Part shown: positions 22,625-36,525 of the stretch, piece after piece | Numbering within the stretch: the stretch's first letter is position 1 | Layout: every line of letters starts with the position of its first letter | Assembly (NCBI GenBank): GCA_000711775.1 | Contig: ARYC01017931.1 | Span: 34,616-98,615 of the forward strand | Direction of reading: 5' to 3' | Source of the DNA: Oxytricha trifallax | Lineage: Eukaryota > Ciliophora > Spirotrichea > Sporadotrichida > Oxytrichidae | DNA length: 64,000 nt | Notes under the pieces: generated by a model | Database searches by the model: none | Seen by the model: only the letters and a program-made list of their open reading frames with translations | What the model was told of the DNA's origin: nothing | Translations under genes and position numbers: made by a program

Positions 22625-23500
22625 TCAATAATATTGATAAAATATAAAAGAATTGTAAATTTAAAAATACAAAATTTAATAACTGAACTTATATACTTTA
22701 ATGAATATTACATTCTGACTAAAGACATTCATAAATTAAATAAATGAAAAAATTTTAGGGAATATTAAGATTGCTTAAAAGCTTGTAATTGTTTTAGCTT
22801 AATTCATATTTTGATTTTATCTATTTCCTTATTCATTTATGGTATTACGAAGAGTCTTCATATTAAGTTATTTTCAAACATTCTTATGGAAAATTAAAAA
22901 TGATATATTTATTTATATGTGAGATTAGCTGTTAAGTCATTGCAGTTTGTAAGATTAAAATTTAAATATATATTAGAAAATTTTGGATATTATCAAGCAA
23001 AAAATAATAAAAATATCAAATTGAAGTGTTAAAGTTAGTAATATTAGGTATTTATACTAAATTATAATAAAAAAATGCCAGAGTGGATTGGTTCACCAAG
23101 CGCCTTTTTTTCTAATACTGAAATTTATATATAACCCCATTTTTAATAAAAAAGGAATTTTTTTTATTTGATTATGTTAAAAATGATTATGAATATATTT
23201 TAAATTTCAATGATTTATGATAGATAATAGAGAATTTAAAATGCGAGACCAAAAATAAAATGATATCTATTTAATAGTTAAGCTCAATATTAATTAAAAT
23301 GATTTTTAATTTAAATAAAAAATTTTTGGTTATTAATTTCGATATTTTTGGAAAGATTATTGGTATCTAAAGAACTATTAAAATTTAAATTAATTTTTCT
23401 AAGTCATTAAGAAAAGAGTTATTATTTTAATTATTATTTTGATATTTAGGCTATATTGATAATTTTGATAAATTGTGTAATAATATTGTAGAAATAAAAA
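22625..23500. other. AT-rich DNA, nothing recognised
   Basis: No coherent coding or repeat was found. Confidence 0.5.
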
Positions 23501-23502
23501 CT

Positions 23503-23882
23503 AAATGGGAATATTATAATTAATTAAATAAATATGATTTAAAATTTGTGGTAGTAAAAGTTGGCTAATTTAAAAGATCGTGGGCTCATTCGAAAGAGAA
23601 TCAAAATTAGCTGAATTTTATTATTGGTGGTGCTATATTATCGCATCTATTGAGCGAGATAACTCGACTTTAATTAAACACCTCTAATTTCAATAAATTA
23701 TACCTTTACATTAAAGTGAAGTTTTCTCGCTCAATGGATGCGATAAAATAGCACCACCAATAATAAATTCCAGCAAATTTTGATTCTCTATCGAATGAGC
23801 CCAAGATCTTTTAAATTGGTCAACTTTTACTACCACAAATTTTAAATCATATTTATTTACTTAATGATATTATTCCAATTTC
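23503..23882. mobile_element. Fold-back (palindromic) element
   Basis: Arms of about 175 bp (23503-23678 and 23709-23882) are near-perfect reverse complements around a roughly 30-bp spacer. Shared blocks include AATTTGTGGTAGTAAAAGTTG, GGGCTCATTCGA, TTATTATTGGTGGTGCTAT and CGCATC-ATTGAGCGAGA. The DNA would form a long hairpin. This fits a fold-back MITE of a family distinct from the other two here. It has no coding capacity. Confidence 0.8.
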
Positions 23883-23884
23883 GA

Positions 23885-26800
23885 ATGTATTTCTAAAATA
23901 TTTGCTTTACCTAAAAAAAATTCAAGATTACAATTTAATTCTAATTTATAACTTGAATTAAGAGCTCTTTAATAACTAACTTCTTAATTTATAATTGTTC
24001 CCCAAACTATTAATTTTATTTCATTAGTAAAAAGTAATCCATGAAATCTTTTTAAATTATTAGATTAATAATAAAATATATATTCATATTCTTTTAATTA
24101 GAAAAATATAATTATTTAACAACAATTAATCTCGAAATAAACAACTTGCATTTTTTATATGAATTTTCTTAATTACATTCAATATGATATATTTTTTACT
24201 ATCGAGTATATAACTTTATTCATAAAGTTTTTATATAAATTTAACATTGAATTTATTTATTCAATTTTTATCCTTAATTTTTAGTTTAAAATTTTGAGTT
24301 TGCCTCAAAGTGCTATCGTTTTTATACATGCATTTAGTTTATTGTTTTATAGAAATTCTTTTTTTAATAGATATACTAATTATATTTTATCTCATAGTTA
24401 TTTAAATAAGAATTTAATTTTTATATCCCTAAAAATTTAAGGGTTTATGCTAAGATTAAATATAATTTTAATCAAATTCATTTTTGTGTATAGTTATTTT
24501 TGTAGAATTTTTTAATGATAATTTTCAATCATTCTTATACAAAATTCATCCAATATTTATAATTTAATTATAAGTGATATGTAGAGACAAAATATTTTAT
24601 TAGAGAATGGTGAAAAAAGGCAAGTGATTCAATTTGGAATGGAAAACTAATAAAGAAATAACTTCACTTTTCAGTAAGCAATTTAATAATCAAAGTTTAA
24701 ATGAATTATTTTATAAAATATTATTAATTTAATTAATAATGTATAATACTTAAATAATGAACTATTATGGATATTTTAACATTTTTATTTTAATAATTTT
24801 CTTTAAAAACAATATGGAATAAATCAAATAGTAAGAAACATTGCAAATAATTATCATTTTAATAGTTTTTCTTAATTTACTTTGTTAGAGCAGTTTATAA
24901 AGAAAGAGTTTAATAGATATCTTAAAAAAATCTCAGATGATTATTAAAAATAATTTCCCTATTCTTGATTATTTTAATATTAATTTGGGCTTTTTTATTA
25001 AACTAAAAACCTATAAATATTATATGCCAACTATAATATTAGATAAAAATTTGGACAATAGAAATTTAAAATCATTTAAGGGTCCATTTATACAATAAAA
25101 TAAGACATTAAAAAATTGAACTATATCCGGAAAATAAATAAAATAAAAGGTTATGATAAACATATAATGCTTTATATGCATAGTTAAGCATTAATATTTT
25201 CCATTTTTTCCTTTTTTTAGCAGAAAAATGTTATATTTAATAATTTAAAATAGGATATCCTTGATTTATTTATATTATAACTTTTATAATTATTTTAATC
25301 AATAATTTATAATTTATATACTTTATTTAGTCACTTGAATATTTAAATATAAGTCTATTGTTATAGCTAGTCTGAATAAATACTTTAGCAGGGTTTTACA
25401 GAATAAATTTAACGTAACCAAATTGATTATTTAGATTTAAACTTACACAAAATATACAATTTAAACTTTAACATTCTCTACTATTTTTTATTCTATATGA
25501 ATTAGGATTTTCATAATGATTGTTACTTTTTTTAATATTTAAATGATATAGGTGGAAATAATTGTTGTAAATGCTAAATTTGAGTTTATATAATTTCAAT
25601 CTAAATGTTTAACTTTTATTAAATTTAATTATTATTCTCTTTATATTATTAATTTTATTTATGATCTATTATATGATATTTTATTGATTTTTTAAAAAAT
25701 GCAAACATCAAAGTTATAATAAGCATTTAAATTTGAAGACATTTAGTTCTTCTCAATTATATTAATACTATTTCTGAGAATTTAATTAACCAAACCAGAT
25801 CTAATTTTGACAGGTGAGAAAAGAATCACACAACTAATTGGTGTTAATCATTAATTAAATTTATGAAAATATTATATATTTTATAGGCTTATAATATTAA
25901 AAGAATTAAAGTGACACTTGCTTTTGTTTAGTTTATAGATTATAATTGCTTAAAATTTGATAATCGTTAGATTTACAAATAGTCAATTTGCTTTTACCTT
26001 TTTATAAAGTGAAATTCTCTTAAATATTTCGATAAAGTTTATTTGTAGTTTTAAATTAATTTCTATAATTACACTTAATAAATAATAACATAAATTAATT
26101 ATATAATTTTTGCTAGACAATGATATATGCATCTTCATTGTTTTTTGAAATCTCATTAAACAATTAGATTCTTTCATTAAAAGCTAAACTTCTATCCTTA
26201 GTAATCACAAAATGCATTGTTTATCCATACTATTATTTACTATTTAAATAAAAAGTAATTTTTTTTAATGATCTCTTCAAATAATAATATTACATAGTAT
26301 TTTGTTTTGCTTATCATTTAAAATCAATTCCTTTTTTATATTGATTTATTTCAGATGTACATAATCCCTACAATTTGTTAAAAAAATTCCTACAATTTAC
26401 TTTATTTATAAACATAAAATCTAATTACTCTTTATAGCAGCATAATTAAGTTTGAAAAATCCTATTTTTAAAAAATTCTATGAAATATTTAATTAATTTT
26501 AGCTTAATTTAGAAGGAGCAATTTAATATCCTATTCTATTAACCTTTTTTTACTTTAATAATCATATAATAATTTAAATAGTCATAATTCTTTTAATTTT
26601 CTCCATTTATTTGGAAATTTCAACAAATTCTATTGATAGTTACTAGTCAATTTTACTCTTTTTTATTATGCTTTTATATAATAATAATTTATCAATATAT
26701 ATTTAACTATAGCATACTTTAAATTATCACTTTTTAATAAATTGCTATTATTTTAATCGTTCAAGGTTCTCATAATCTTTTCTATTATTGAATTACTTTA

Positions 26801-27340
26801 AAATACTTTAATGTTTCCTATTGAAATATTTTGATAATTAGGATAAACTTATACATCAGCAAGAGCTTTTATTTAGGCAAGGAGTTTAAAGGAGATTATT
26901 TCTTCATGAATTTTTTAAAAACTTCTTTTTTTTGCTTTACCATTAATATAATACTAAAACTCTAATTTAATTCCTAGATTCTCAAATAAAAATAAATACA
27001 ATTATTTACTAAATAAATTAGTGCAAATGTTTAGCTTTCTTAAAAGGAAAATCATTCTAATGCTCTTTTGATATAAATTACTAATTATAAAATATATCTA
27101 AAATGTAATGGAATAATATCTTTAGAATTTCTTAATAAGAAACATATTGGTTTACAAAAAGTTCATTATATTTCCAAATAATACTATACAATTTATAAAT
27201 TAATTTCATCGACTTTTACTAAATTATTATCCAAGGCTTACTAGAAGTGAATTAATGATCTTTAAAATATTATTTTAAATGGATTTTGTCAATTAGCTAG
27301 TTACTTAAGTTATTAACAAATTATATTTCAGTGATAAAAA
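23885..27340. other. AT-rich DNA, nothing recognised
   Basis: Monotonous AT-rich sequence. The standard-code ORF at 25983-26177 (minus) has chance-like composition. Confidence 0.5.
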
Positions 27341-27344
27341 ATTC

Positions 27345-27665
27345 TGAAGGCACTTCCTCCGTACCTCCCATCGAAAGCATCAGGTGTGGTTCCTGGCAAA
27401 TTCAACTGTCGTCTACATTCGCGTCCTTTCATCCATGTAGCCACTTATAATTCCCTGGTCAAGTTGTATTTTACTGTCATTATTAAGTCAATGCCAGCTC
27501 CAGAAGTGTATCCCGTGCTTTTTATCGAGTACACAACATAACCCTCAAATACTCTGTTCCTTTTTACCAGGTACAAATATCAGCGAACCCTGTAATACGA
27601 ACCCCTTACCTATCATAATTGGTAGGGTGATGAGCAATCTTCACATTAGGTCCGAAACTGAATTT
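27345..27665 (-). other. GC-rich island, probable gene segment
   Basis: Base composition jumps sharply here relative to both sides. All plus frames are open. The minus strand gives the most protein-like readings, e.g. GIHFWSWH then DSKIQLDQGIISGYMDERTR in one frame and TTPDAFDGRYGGSAFRIFYH to a TGA in another. No frame is clean throughout, and in-frame TGAs interrupt the first. It is either a decayed gene, a set of short coding segments, or an RNA-type sequence. The family is not recognised. Confidence 0.35.
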
Positions 27666-27669
27666 GTCA

Positions 27670-30600
27670 ATTATAATTAAAATAATTAATTAATTCGGTT
27701 TCTATTTTCATCCCAAATAATAAAGATAATAAGAAATGAAAAAAATCAACTTAAAACATAAGTGCGAAAAAGTTTAGAATTTTAAGATTTAATTTATCAA
27801 TAATTTTAGTTTGAAAGTTAAGAAAGATGAATTTTAACTAAGTGCTATAATGACAATAAATATTGACATGAAAATTCCAATGTTAAAGGGATTAAAGTAA
27901 ATAAAGATAACTTCCCTAGATAAAATAATTATAAAAATAAAACCATAACTCACAATTATTTGAAACTAAAAATCAGAATTTTATTTACAATCATAAACAA
28001 TAATTAAAACATAATTCGTAACTTTAATAAACTTCAATGAGGTATAAATCTTGAGAAAATTATAATATTACAATATGATATTTAAATATTAATTTTTAAT
28101 TATAAACTGAATTATTATTATTCAGAAATGACAAACGGTATATGGAATTGTCCCACTTTTAGACATCAGGTTTTTTATTTGATCTCAAAGATGAATAATC
28201 AGAAATACTCAGACTACAACAAAATATTCCACTACTACAACTCTAACTTCAACTACTTGTACTCTATTACCAACAACAACAAGCTAAAAATTACAATTTT
28301 AAAAGATCATTAATCTGAAAAATTCTAACTGCCACGAAGTTGGTGTAGCTGTAGTTCAAAACAGAAGTAGAAATTACCTAAAGATTGTGTTATATCAATA
28401 GTAATGATATTATCTAAAAAAATATTCTTTATAAATTTATGATCTATTTATTAAAAATATAAATTAGGGAGTTTATATTGGTTTTAATTAGCAGAAATTC
28501 CATTAAATATATAAGTATTAAAACAAATTCTACAAAATTTAATTTCTTATTATATAATCATAGAATTTAATATTTATCTTAATAAATTAATTAATAAAGA
28601 TTTATAAAGAAAATAATTATGATTGCCTTATATGTTTAATTTTTGATAAATTTCATATAAAAAGTCATTCAAATTATAAACTTGATAAAACCCTAAAAAT
28701 CATGAATATAAGTACAGTTGCTAAATATTAATTGATTAAAATTCTATATTTGTAATAGTATTATTTATTTAAATATCTAAATCTATTAAGATAAATCTAA
28801 GAGAGGCAATAATATGGGTTAAACTAGTAGATATAAGATAAAAATCACTATATAAATACAAGACAAATGGTAAAGTGAGAGTTAAAACAGATTTTAAACA
28901 TAGTTTCTTCAAATATACTCTAGAATATTTTTAAATAATTGTTGAGAATTTGCATTTTTTATAGAGGATTGTCTGTTTATTATTCAAAAATATTAGGAAA
29001 ATTTTTCAATAATTCTAAATGATTAAAATGAAGTCCTAAAGAATTTATGTAAAATTTTGATAAAAATGTATTTACTTTTCTATTATTTATTTAAAAAAAA
29101 CAGGACTAATTTGTAAGTAAATTAAATCAACTGTTATGTATCTTAGTATAGTTCATTACAATGGACATTATTGCTTAATATTTTTAATTAAATATCAATT
29201 AAAAATTGGTTCAACAACTATTATCAAAAAATTTATATACTAATTCAATATATAATTATTAAGTAGTCAATTGATTTAGGTGAATTTAAGTATTAGACGT
29301 TACAATATTTCAAACGATATTTTAAATAATGTTTTACATATAAATTGAAAATTAAACATAATTATCTATGAAAATATATTTACATATTACCTCTTAAATT
29401 TGTATAATAAAACTAACGCTGATATTAATTAATATCATATATTATAAGCCCTTCAAATTTCATTCAGATTTTAAATTAATTACAATTATCAAAATGTTTT
29501 TAAGTAAATCTACAATTAAATGACATATGTTTAAATATAAATAAATATTTTATACAATTATCATCTTCAATATGTACATATCTATATGTATATAAAATAA
29601 AGATTTGTATTTTTCCCTCAAATAAAATATAATGCCTTGTTAAATGGTATAAATTTTGAAAGTAAAATTTAAAAGTTACGATTTTTCAATATGATGGTTT
29701 ATATCTCCCCAATTAATGAGTTATATCTTATTACAATTTAGCTTATAATGACTCATTAATAAAAATATTGCAAGATAATATAGTACACTCCAAATTGAAA
29801 TATCAATAATTTAAATCTTTGGTAAAATAATTAAAGAAATTTATATAATTTACTACTAATCAATAAATACTAGCTCATATATTTTGTAAATAAAATGGTG
29901 CTAAAATTATTAAAATCTTTCACTAAAGTGATAAATTTATGATTAATATAGGTTACTACAGAAAAATTTACGATTTTTTTATTTATTTGTACTTTAATTT
30001 TCTTAATTCATTAAAAATTTATATATTATATGAAAAAGAGCTTAGGAAATATTTTAATTGGTAATTTGTGTAAATTTTTATTATCTAAAACCTCCAAGAT
30101 TTATAGTTTATGTATTGATATAGATTATTAGTTAACATAGCAAATTTGGATGTAAATTTTACTTAATATTCATTCATATTAAAACCGCAACATAATAGGA
30201 TAAAGATTTTTAATGAAATTTAAAATATAATTGATTAGCAATATTCTTAAATAAAAAAGAAATAAAAAGGAATTAAAAATATGATAGTTTAAAATTAGTT
30301 TACTCGAAGAAATATTAATTTTGCGACAGTATCTAACTAAATTCTCAATATGTTAATACTCTTATTAAGGTTAAATTAATATCAATATATTTTTTCGATA
30401 GTAATAAAACATAGTCAAAACTTAAACAAGAGATATAAAAAGCATGAATCCAAAATGAATAAAGTTTCTGAATAATCATTTAACATTAAAAATTAAATTA
30501 ATTTTCTTAATTTTTATACTGAAAGCTGCTCAAATGTGTATTTCTTCAATGGCAACTTCCCTATAATTTCCAAAACATTAAGTTTTATAAATTAAATTAT

Positions 30601-31440
30601 TTATACTAAGAGTTGCATAGTTAAAACCATATAGAAGACTATTTTATAAAAATAAGAACCTTACACACCCTCAATTATTTAAAGATAAGAAATATGTTAT
30701 TATTATTATAAAAATTATATCGCATAGTTCAACAAATTGTTTAAGATTGGAAAACAGTGATGAAATATAATTTTTTAATTATTCTATTTTGGAATACATG
30801 TCAAAGATACTTATTGTTTTTTAGTTGTTTTTTTTTTAAAATTGAGAAATTAGATATAAATAAAGCCACTTTTACAAATATTTTGATTATTTTTGTTATG
30901 ATAAGAAAATTAAAATAAACTTCCTTAAGATCACAAGTTATTAAGGAGTAAATTGATGATTTATGTTTTAGTTTTGGACAAATCCAAATTAATTTTGATA
31001 TCTTTTATATCTTTATTCTTAAATTTTATTGATCATTCTTTCAAGCCATTTATTAATAATTTTGTTCTAAGTAGGTGTATTATTTATTGAATGTAGATCA
31101 AAATCACATTAATGATGAATCTATTTGTTATAATATTGTGCCTTTTCATTATCATAAAAATTGTTTCATATTATATTCTTTAGATTTATAAATTTTCAAA
31201 GCAAAACTTGTAATAAATATTTAATAAATCATTCATTCTATTATTTATAATCAGTGTTTATTGATTTAATAAGTTAGTTCAATAAATTAATATAAATAAA
31301 TAGGCTTTGTTATAAATTATATATGATTAATAAGTTTAAGTTTCTATGATTAATTTTGCTAATTACAAGAGTTGCTACAGACAAAATTTTTCTTTTGCTT
31401 CGATCTACCATTAATGCTTTATTAAGAATTCTCTCCTTCG
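27670..31440. other. AT-rich DNA, nothing recognised
   Basis: The standard-code ORF at 28128-28313 is a short low-complexity frame. No supported features. Confidence 0.5.
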
Positions 31441-31444
31441 AATT

Positions 31445-31860
31445 CAAATGACAGAATTTCTGTAAAAATAAGCACATAAACTCTATTTAGATTTTGAAGG
31501 GTGCTTATAGTGGATCCTCAGCCATGTTTTAATGAATAATTATATTACTTAAAATGGAGATAAAACAATATCTTATTTCTATTTTGGATTTCTTTTTATT
31601 TTACATTTTTAGCATCTTGAGCCTTCGTAATCCAAAAACTAAGAGGCGGTAGTTCAGTTGCTGCAGCTGCAAAAACTTTAGTCTGCAGCAACTATTGTGA
31701 ATGTAATTCTAAAAATTAAAATAAAAGACAAGAGAACTATTTTTCTTCATAAAATTTGCTAAATTTAGATTGCAGGAGGTTTCAATACTATTAGTCAATT
31801 TATTACAGTTGAATTGATATTTCTTTATTTATTATATTACTAAATGAAAAATTATATTTA
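31445..31860 (+). other. Weak coding-like stretch
   Basis: A plus-strand ciliate-code frame from ATG 31449 (MTEFLQKQAHKLYLDFEGC) runs through a less AT-rich patch at 31620-31700 (QEAVVQLLQLQKLQSAA) before turning into AT-rich filler. The patch contains Pst-like CTGCAG repeats giving Gln/Ala/Leu. It may be a small segment or chance. Confidence 0.25.
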
Positions 31861-33003
31861 ATTTTTATTTTTTTCTATAAATTTATAATAATTTATATAA
31901 ATATATCAATTGTGGAAATATTTCATTTTTTGAATATTTTCAAACATAAAAATAACAATATTTTGGTAAGATTTATTCTGAAATCTCTTCATTAAAATAA
32001 GTTAACAATAAAGTTTAAATTTTTGTTGTGTTGCTATTTACTTTATTAAATTTGTTTTATATTGTTGATGAAATTATTGAAAAAAGTTATAATAATATTC
32101 TGGATCAATTATCTATTTTAAAATGTCTGTTACTGAATAATAGAAAATATATATAAAATCCTCTTTAATGCACTTTATTCATATGCTTTATATATAACTT
32201 TGGCTTTAATGATTTAAGTAAGTTGTGCATAGTAATAATTCTATAAAAATAATATATGTTTATGATAATTTTAAGTTATGAATAATTTCATTTAAGAAAT
32301 ATTTTATAAAGATTTAAACTATAATTCTAAGTAGTTTTATAAAAAGCATGAATGTAATTGTTCAATTATTCTAGGAACTTGGGAATATAAACCAACTGTA
32401 GATAATAATATATATGACTCTAATTCATTAATTTTATTACGCCAATTACATTTATTGATATTCTTGATTGAATTTATAAAACTATAAAAAAATATTAGTT
32501 CCTGAATTAATGAAAAACAATTAAGTGAATTTTATAATACTAAATACCAATATAAATTGTGTATACTTCCTCCCACCAAATAATATATTAATTAAAGAAT
32601 ATATTTATAACTGAATTATTTAAATTATGATTAAGAATATTAATATTTTAAGATACATTACTCAAGTTAAGTTGGCATATTTTATGCTAATTTTTATTAA
32701 AATGAGTTATTTAAATGAGTCCAGAGATTTTAAAGTTCTCTGGCTATAAATATTTAGTAAGAACCTAAAAGAATGATTTATATACATTTTTTATTTATTT
32801 GCTAACAATGAAAATCTATATCACAATAATTTCAGTTACCTACTCTCAGCACATAAACAGCACCTTTAGATCCATTAATATCCAAAGCTCACAAGAAATA
32901 TCCAGACTTCACTGATAATTCCTATTTACTTTTATTTTTTGTTAATGATTAAATTCAATTAATTTATCAATTAAATATAATAAACTAAATCAATCATCAT
33001 TTT

Positions 33004-33290
33004 GTTGTGATGTATCAGAATGAGTAGATGTGGCAATTCTCGATTTTGCAGTTTTAAAGACAAAAACTCTTCAGAACTTAATCAAATGTTTATTCACAAT
33101 TGTCAGGTTTTTATAACACATTTTTAATAATTTAACTTCCCATGATAGAGCCCACTGATTTCCAGGCAGAAGATGAATGATAAAATTTTTATAGATCCCA
33201 CTGCTACTGAGAACATTTTATGTCCTTCGCAGTGGTAGCTTCAGTGTTCTATGCTAGTGTGGGATAACATTCCGTAACGTTGTTTTTTAA
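33004..33290 (+). repeat. Decayed copy of the 55.6-kb GC-rich repeat
   Basis: It shares ordered blocks with 55588-55886: TCAGAATGAGTAGATGTGGCAA for TCTGAATGAGTTGACGTGGCAA, CCATG...GACAGAAGATG-type sequence, then ATCCCACTGCTACTG, GTGGTAGCTTCAG and GTGTGGGA. The inverted pair TCCCAC...GTGGGA is kept in both copies. The flanks are AT-rich, so this is a dispersed repeat that has drifted toward A+T. Confidence 0.65.
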
Positions 33291-33299
33291 TCATATCTT

Positions 33300-35640
33300 C
33301 ATCTTAGTTACCTAACCAACTAAATATACTATAACTTTACATGTAATATTATTAATGAAAAGCAATTCAAAAAATTTGCCATAAATTAATAACCTTAGTT
33401 CCAAATCTACAGGGTTAAAACTTATCAGGTTAATCTTATAATTAAAATGAAAAAATAAAATTGGGTTTTGTAGTCAATTGCGAACTGTAGTAACAATTGC
33501 GAACATTATAAGAGAGTTTGGAGGATTTTTAACCTGTAAAAACAAATCTTAACACTTTAATTAGGACTACAGATAATCAGCCAAATTTATTAAATTGAGG
33601 AAAATAATCAAAGATAAAATTCTAATAGAATAGGAAATCTTTTTTTTATTAATAACTTAATTATTAGGGAATCACTATGGACATATTCTTTAAATTAGCA
33701 GCTATCCGAAAGATAAAAAATTGATATATAATTTTGATAGGGTATAATCGAGGAAGGAAGTCAAAGATGCAAACCTTTTAAAGTTCTGAGTAGATAACTT
33801 AAAAATATAAGATAATTTCAAAATATTTTGAGCAAGACATAATTGTCAATATAATCGATTGGACAAGCTATATTGGCATCGAAAGGGAAAACTTGAAATG
33901 ATATATAAAAATATAACCTTAATCTCAAAAAGGTTTATAAAATACAAATGAAACATAGTAATTTAATTAAGGGTCTCTAATCAGATCTCAAATATCATAT
34001 CAAACTTGTAAATAATACATCATCAGGAAATCCAAAATAAACTAATCCACATTTAGATAAAAGCATTTGGAGAATAAATTTAGCGTGATTCTTTATTTTT
34101 AAAAAAAATTTAATAAGTTTATAATACATTTTACAGACAATTAATACTACAAAATATAATTATTAAACGATTAAATTTAAATCTTGATTTCATCAATTCA
34201 CTATTAAAATAGATTTATTGAGTTTTAAGGAGAGCTTCTGTTACATTAAGAGCTGTGATCTCCTAAAACACTGTATTAGTACTTTATCATTTGGCAATAC
34301 AAGAGTTCTGAACCTTGTGATCCCTAAGAGTTTGCACCTTTAAGAACCTGCTTGATTAAAAAAAAGCTAACTCTCTAATAAAAAATTGAAAATTTTAAAA
34401 CAGTTCGAAATCGACTACAGCACCCATAAAATTGTAGGCAGTATTTTTTAAAAATGTGGATACTATTATTAATTCAGCATATTTAATGCAGAATTTATAA
34501 TGATTGTAATATTTAATTATTTATCATAGTGTTAAAAGCTTATAAATCTGATCTATAAATATAAAATTACCTATTAACTGTAATTTAATAAATTGTGTAA
34601 TAATTATTAAGATTTTAAATAAACATTATAGTTTTTTATTAGCAATCGCATTGTCATAATTTAAAAATTTAAACAAGAATAAGAGGTTTATTTATGATAA
34701 GAAAACAATGATGTTAATTAAATATATCCGATTAATTTTCAGATGTAAAGGATATTAATCTATAATTTCCCTTTATTTAAAAAAATGTTCTTGGAATAGT
34801 AAAAATATTACTAAAGTTTTAAATTTTAATTTAAATACCAAATAGATTGTTTAGTTATCTTAATATGCGGAGTAATATGATGTCGTAATTAATTAATAAA
34901 TTATAGAATATAAAAATTGCTTTCCAGATAAAATCATTGAGTCAATAACTACAGCAATTAGGTGTTATATATAACAATTTGGACTTCATCAAACCAGCTT
35001 TTTTATTTATAAAATTTTCTTTTAAATAGACAATGAAAATAGGTGTCTTGGCAAACAATAATATAAACAACAATATTTATTTATTTAACTTAAACAATTT
35101 TGGGTATGGCTTTAACATTTAATAAAAACTGCATTACTAAAACTAAATTAGTCACAAATTTTTTGAATAAATTTTAGAGTAAATTAATTAATACTTTTTT
35201 TAAAGGTTTTTTCTAATTTATTTCGATATAATTTCACTGTCCATTCATTAAGTGTACCTGAATGTATTGGGAGAAAAGTTATGAATTAATTAAGAAAGCA
35301 GATTAGAAAATTCACTACGCAGATATTTGAGTATTTTTAGCTTTTGAAGAGTGCAAATATTGTTCGATCTATTCAGGTAAAAATGTAATTTACCTTTCAA
35401 CTTCAATTGAATGGGTTTTTTGAGAAAAATATTTACTTATCACTTATTAAAATAAAATTAAAAAATTTTATCAACGATTAAAATAAGAAATATTTTATTG
35501 TGTCTTGTAAATATTTTAAATAAAAGAATGTAAAAAATAGGCAAAATAAAAATTTTAATTAAAAATGATAGATCGACTTATTATATGTAGAAGGATTACT
35601 ATAAAAACAAAAAACAGAGTAGAATGTAAAAAGGATAGAG
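33300..35640. other. AT-rich DNA with scattered coding-like scraps
   Basis: There are short plus-strand protein-like pieces near 34205-34350 (KESFCYIKSCDLLKHC) and 35200-35365 (VMNQLRKQIRKFTTQIFE, before a CAG/GTAAAA donor-like site). None is long or clean enough to call. The rest is AT-rich. Confidence 0.3.
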
Positions 35641-35689
35641 AGATTTGATTTGTTATAGCAAATGCTAAAGTTTCTAGATGACTAAGATA

Positions 35690-36479
35690 ATGCTAACATG
35701 GACCAGCCACAGAGGATTTGAACAAGCTTTTAGTGTGACTCTCCTCTTTTTGAATCAGTAGAAGCCTTGAGATAATTATAGATTTCATCTGGAATTTGTT
35801 TAATCATACCTCCAGCGATTCTGGCAATGAAAGTTGAAAACTCTCACCAATAGCCTTGGTGAATGTGTTGACTACCTTATCAACGTTACAGGTGGCAGTG
35901 ATTTGATCAACAGCATCAGTGATCTTCTTGCTAATAAGGAGAACTTCAGGGAGATATTTTGGATCTTAGATCTTGAACCATCATTAGAGTGCCTTTAGAA
36001 TTCTTAGCATTTCAACTGAAAAAACTTCAAACTTTCATGAAAGTCTTAATGCGCTAACCGGAAAACGTTAAGGCAACTCCGCTTCAACTAAGGGGAATTC
36101 ATTCCTTAGATTAAAAGAAATCGGCAACAGCCAGACAGATTGCGCAGCTTGTACAACCAATAATTTAAATTCTCTTGATGGTGTCGTTGAGTTGGTCAGA
36201 TGAAAGAATTGAGGTACTCATTGCGTTGTAGCAGTTTAATTCGAGACCTGTTGCGAATTGAAGGCCAGTAGCGAGACAAGTAAAGAGAATAGTCAAACCT
36301 TCACCATTGTTGATGATGGCACCACGTCTGGCTACTTGTCTGACTTGAGTGCTGTGTTTTCAATGCTATGTTGTGCCTAAGTGAATCTTTTTGCAATGAG
36401 TTCACGATTGAAAGCCGAAAAATAGTGCGAGACTTCCGAGAAGTGCGATTAAAATAGCAAATCATCTCTGCTTATTCAT
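35690..36479 (-). pseudogene. Broken gene for a small membrane protein
   Basis: On the minus strand an ATG at 36479 opens a frame with a signal-anchor-like stretch (FAILIALLGSLALFFGF). It continues to a clean region at about 36330-36116 (RQVARRGAIINNGEG, then hydrophobic LTILFTCLATGLQFATGLEL and IIGCTSCAICLAVADFF). Later frames give VLLISKKITDAVDQITATC and RIAGGMIKQIPDEIYNYLKA. Several in-frame TGAs (near codons 6, 26 and 43 and after DFFQSKE) and at least two frame changes break it. At many of these TGAs Trp or Arg would fit, as expected from TGG or CGA changing to TGA. It has at least two membrane segments; the family is unknown. A MITE lies 46 bp upstream of the ATG. Confidence 0.6.
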
Positions 36480-36525
36480 GTTTATAATTTTAATTTACAA
36501 GAGTATTTAGATTTTAATTATATTA

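Noticed and set aside
25983..26177. Standard-code minus ORF, 64 aa
   Set aside because: Composition is Ile/Leu/Lys/Asn filler, typical of random AT-rich sequence, with no neighbours or motif.
34395..34415. GTTCGAAATC resembling a tRNA B box
   Set aside because: No matching D-arm, anticodon arm or acceptor stem could be drawn upstream.
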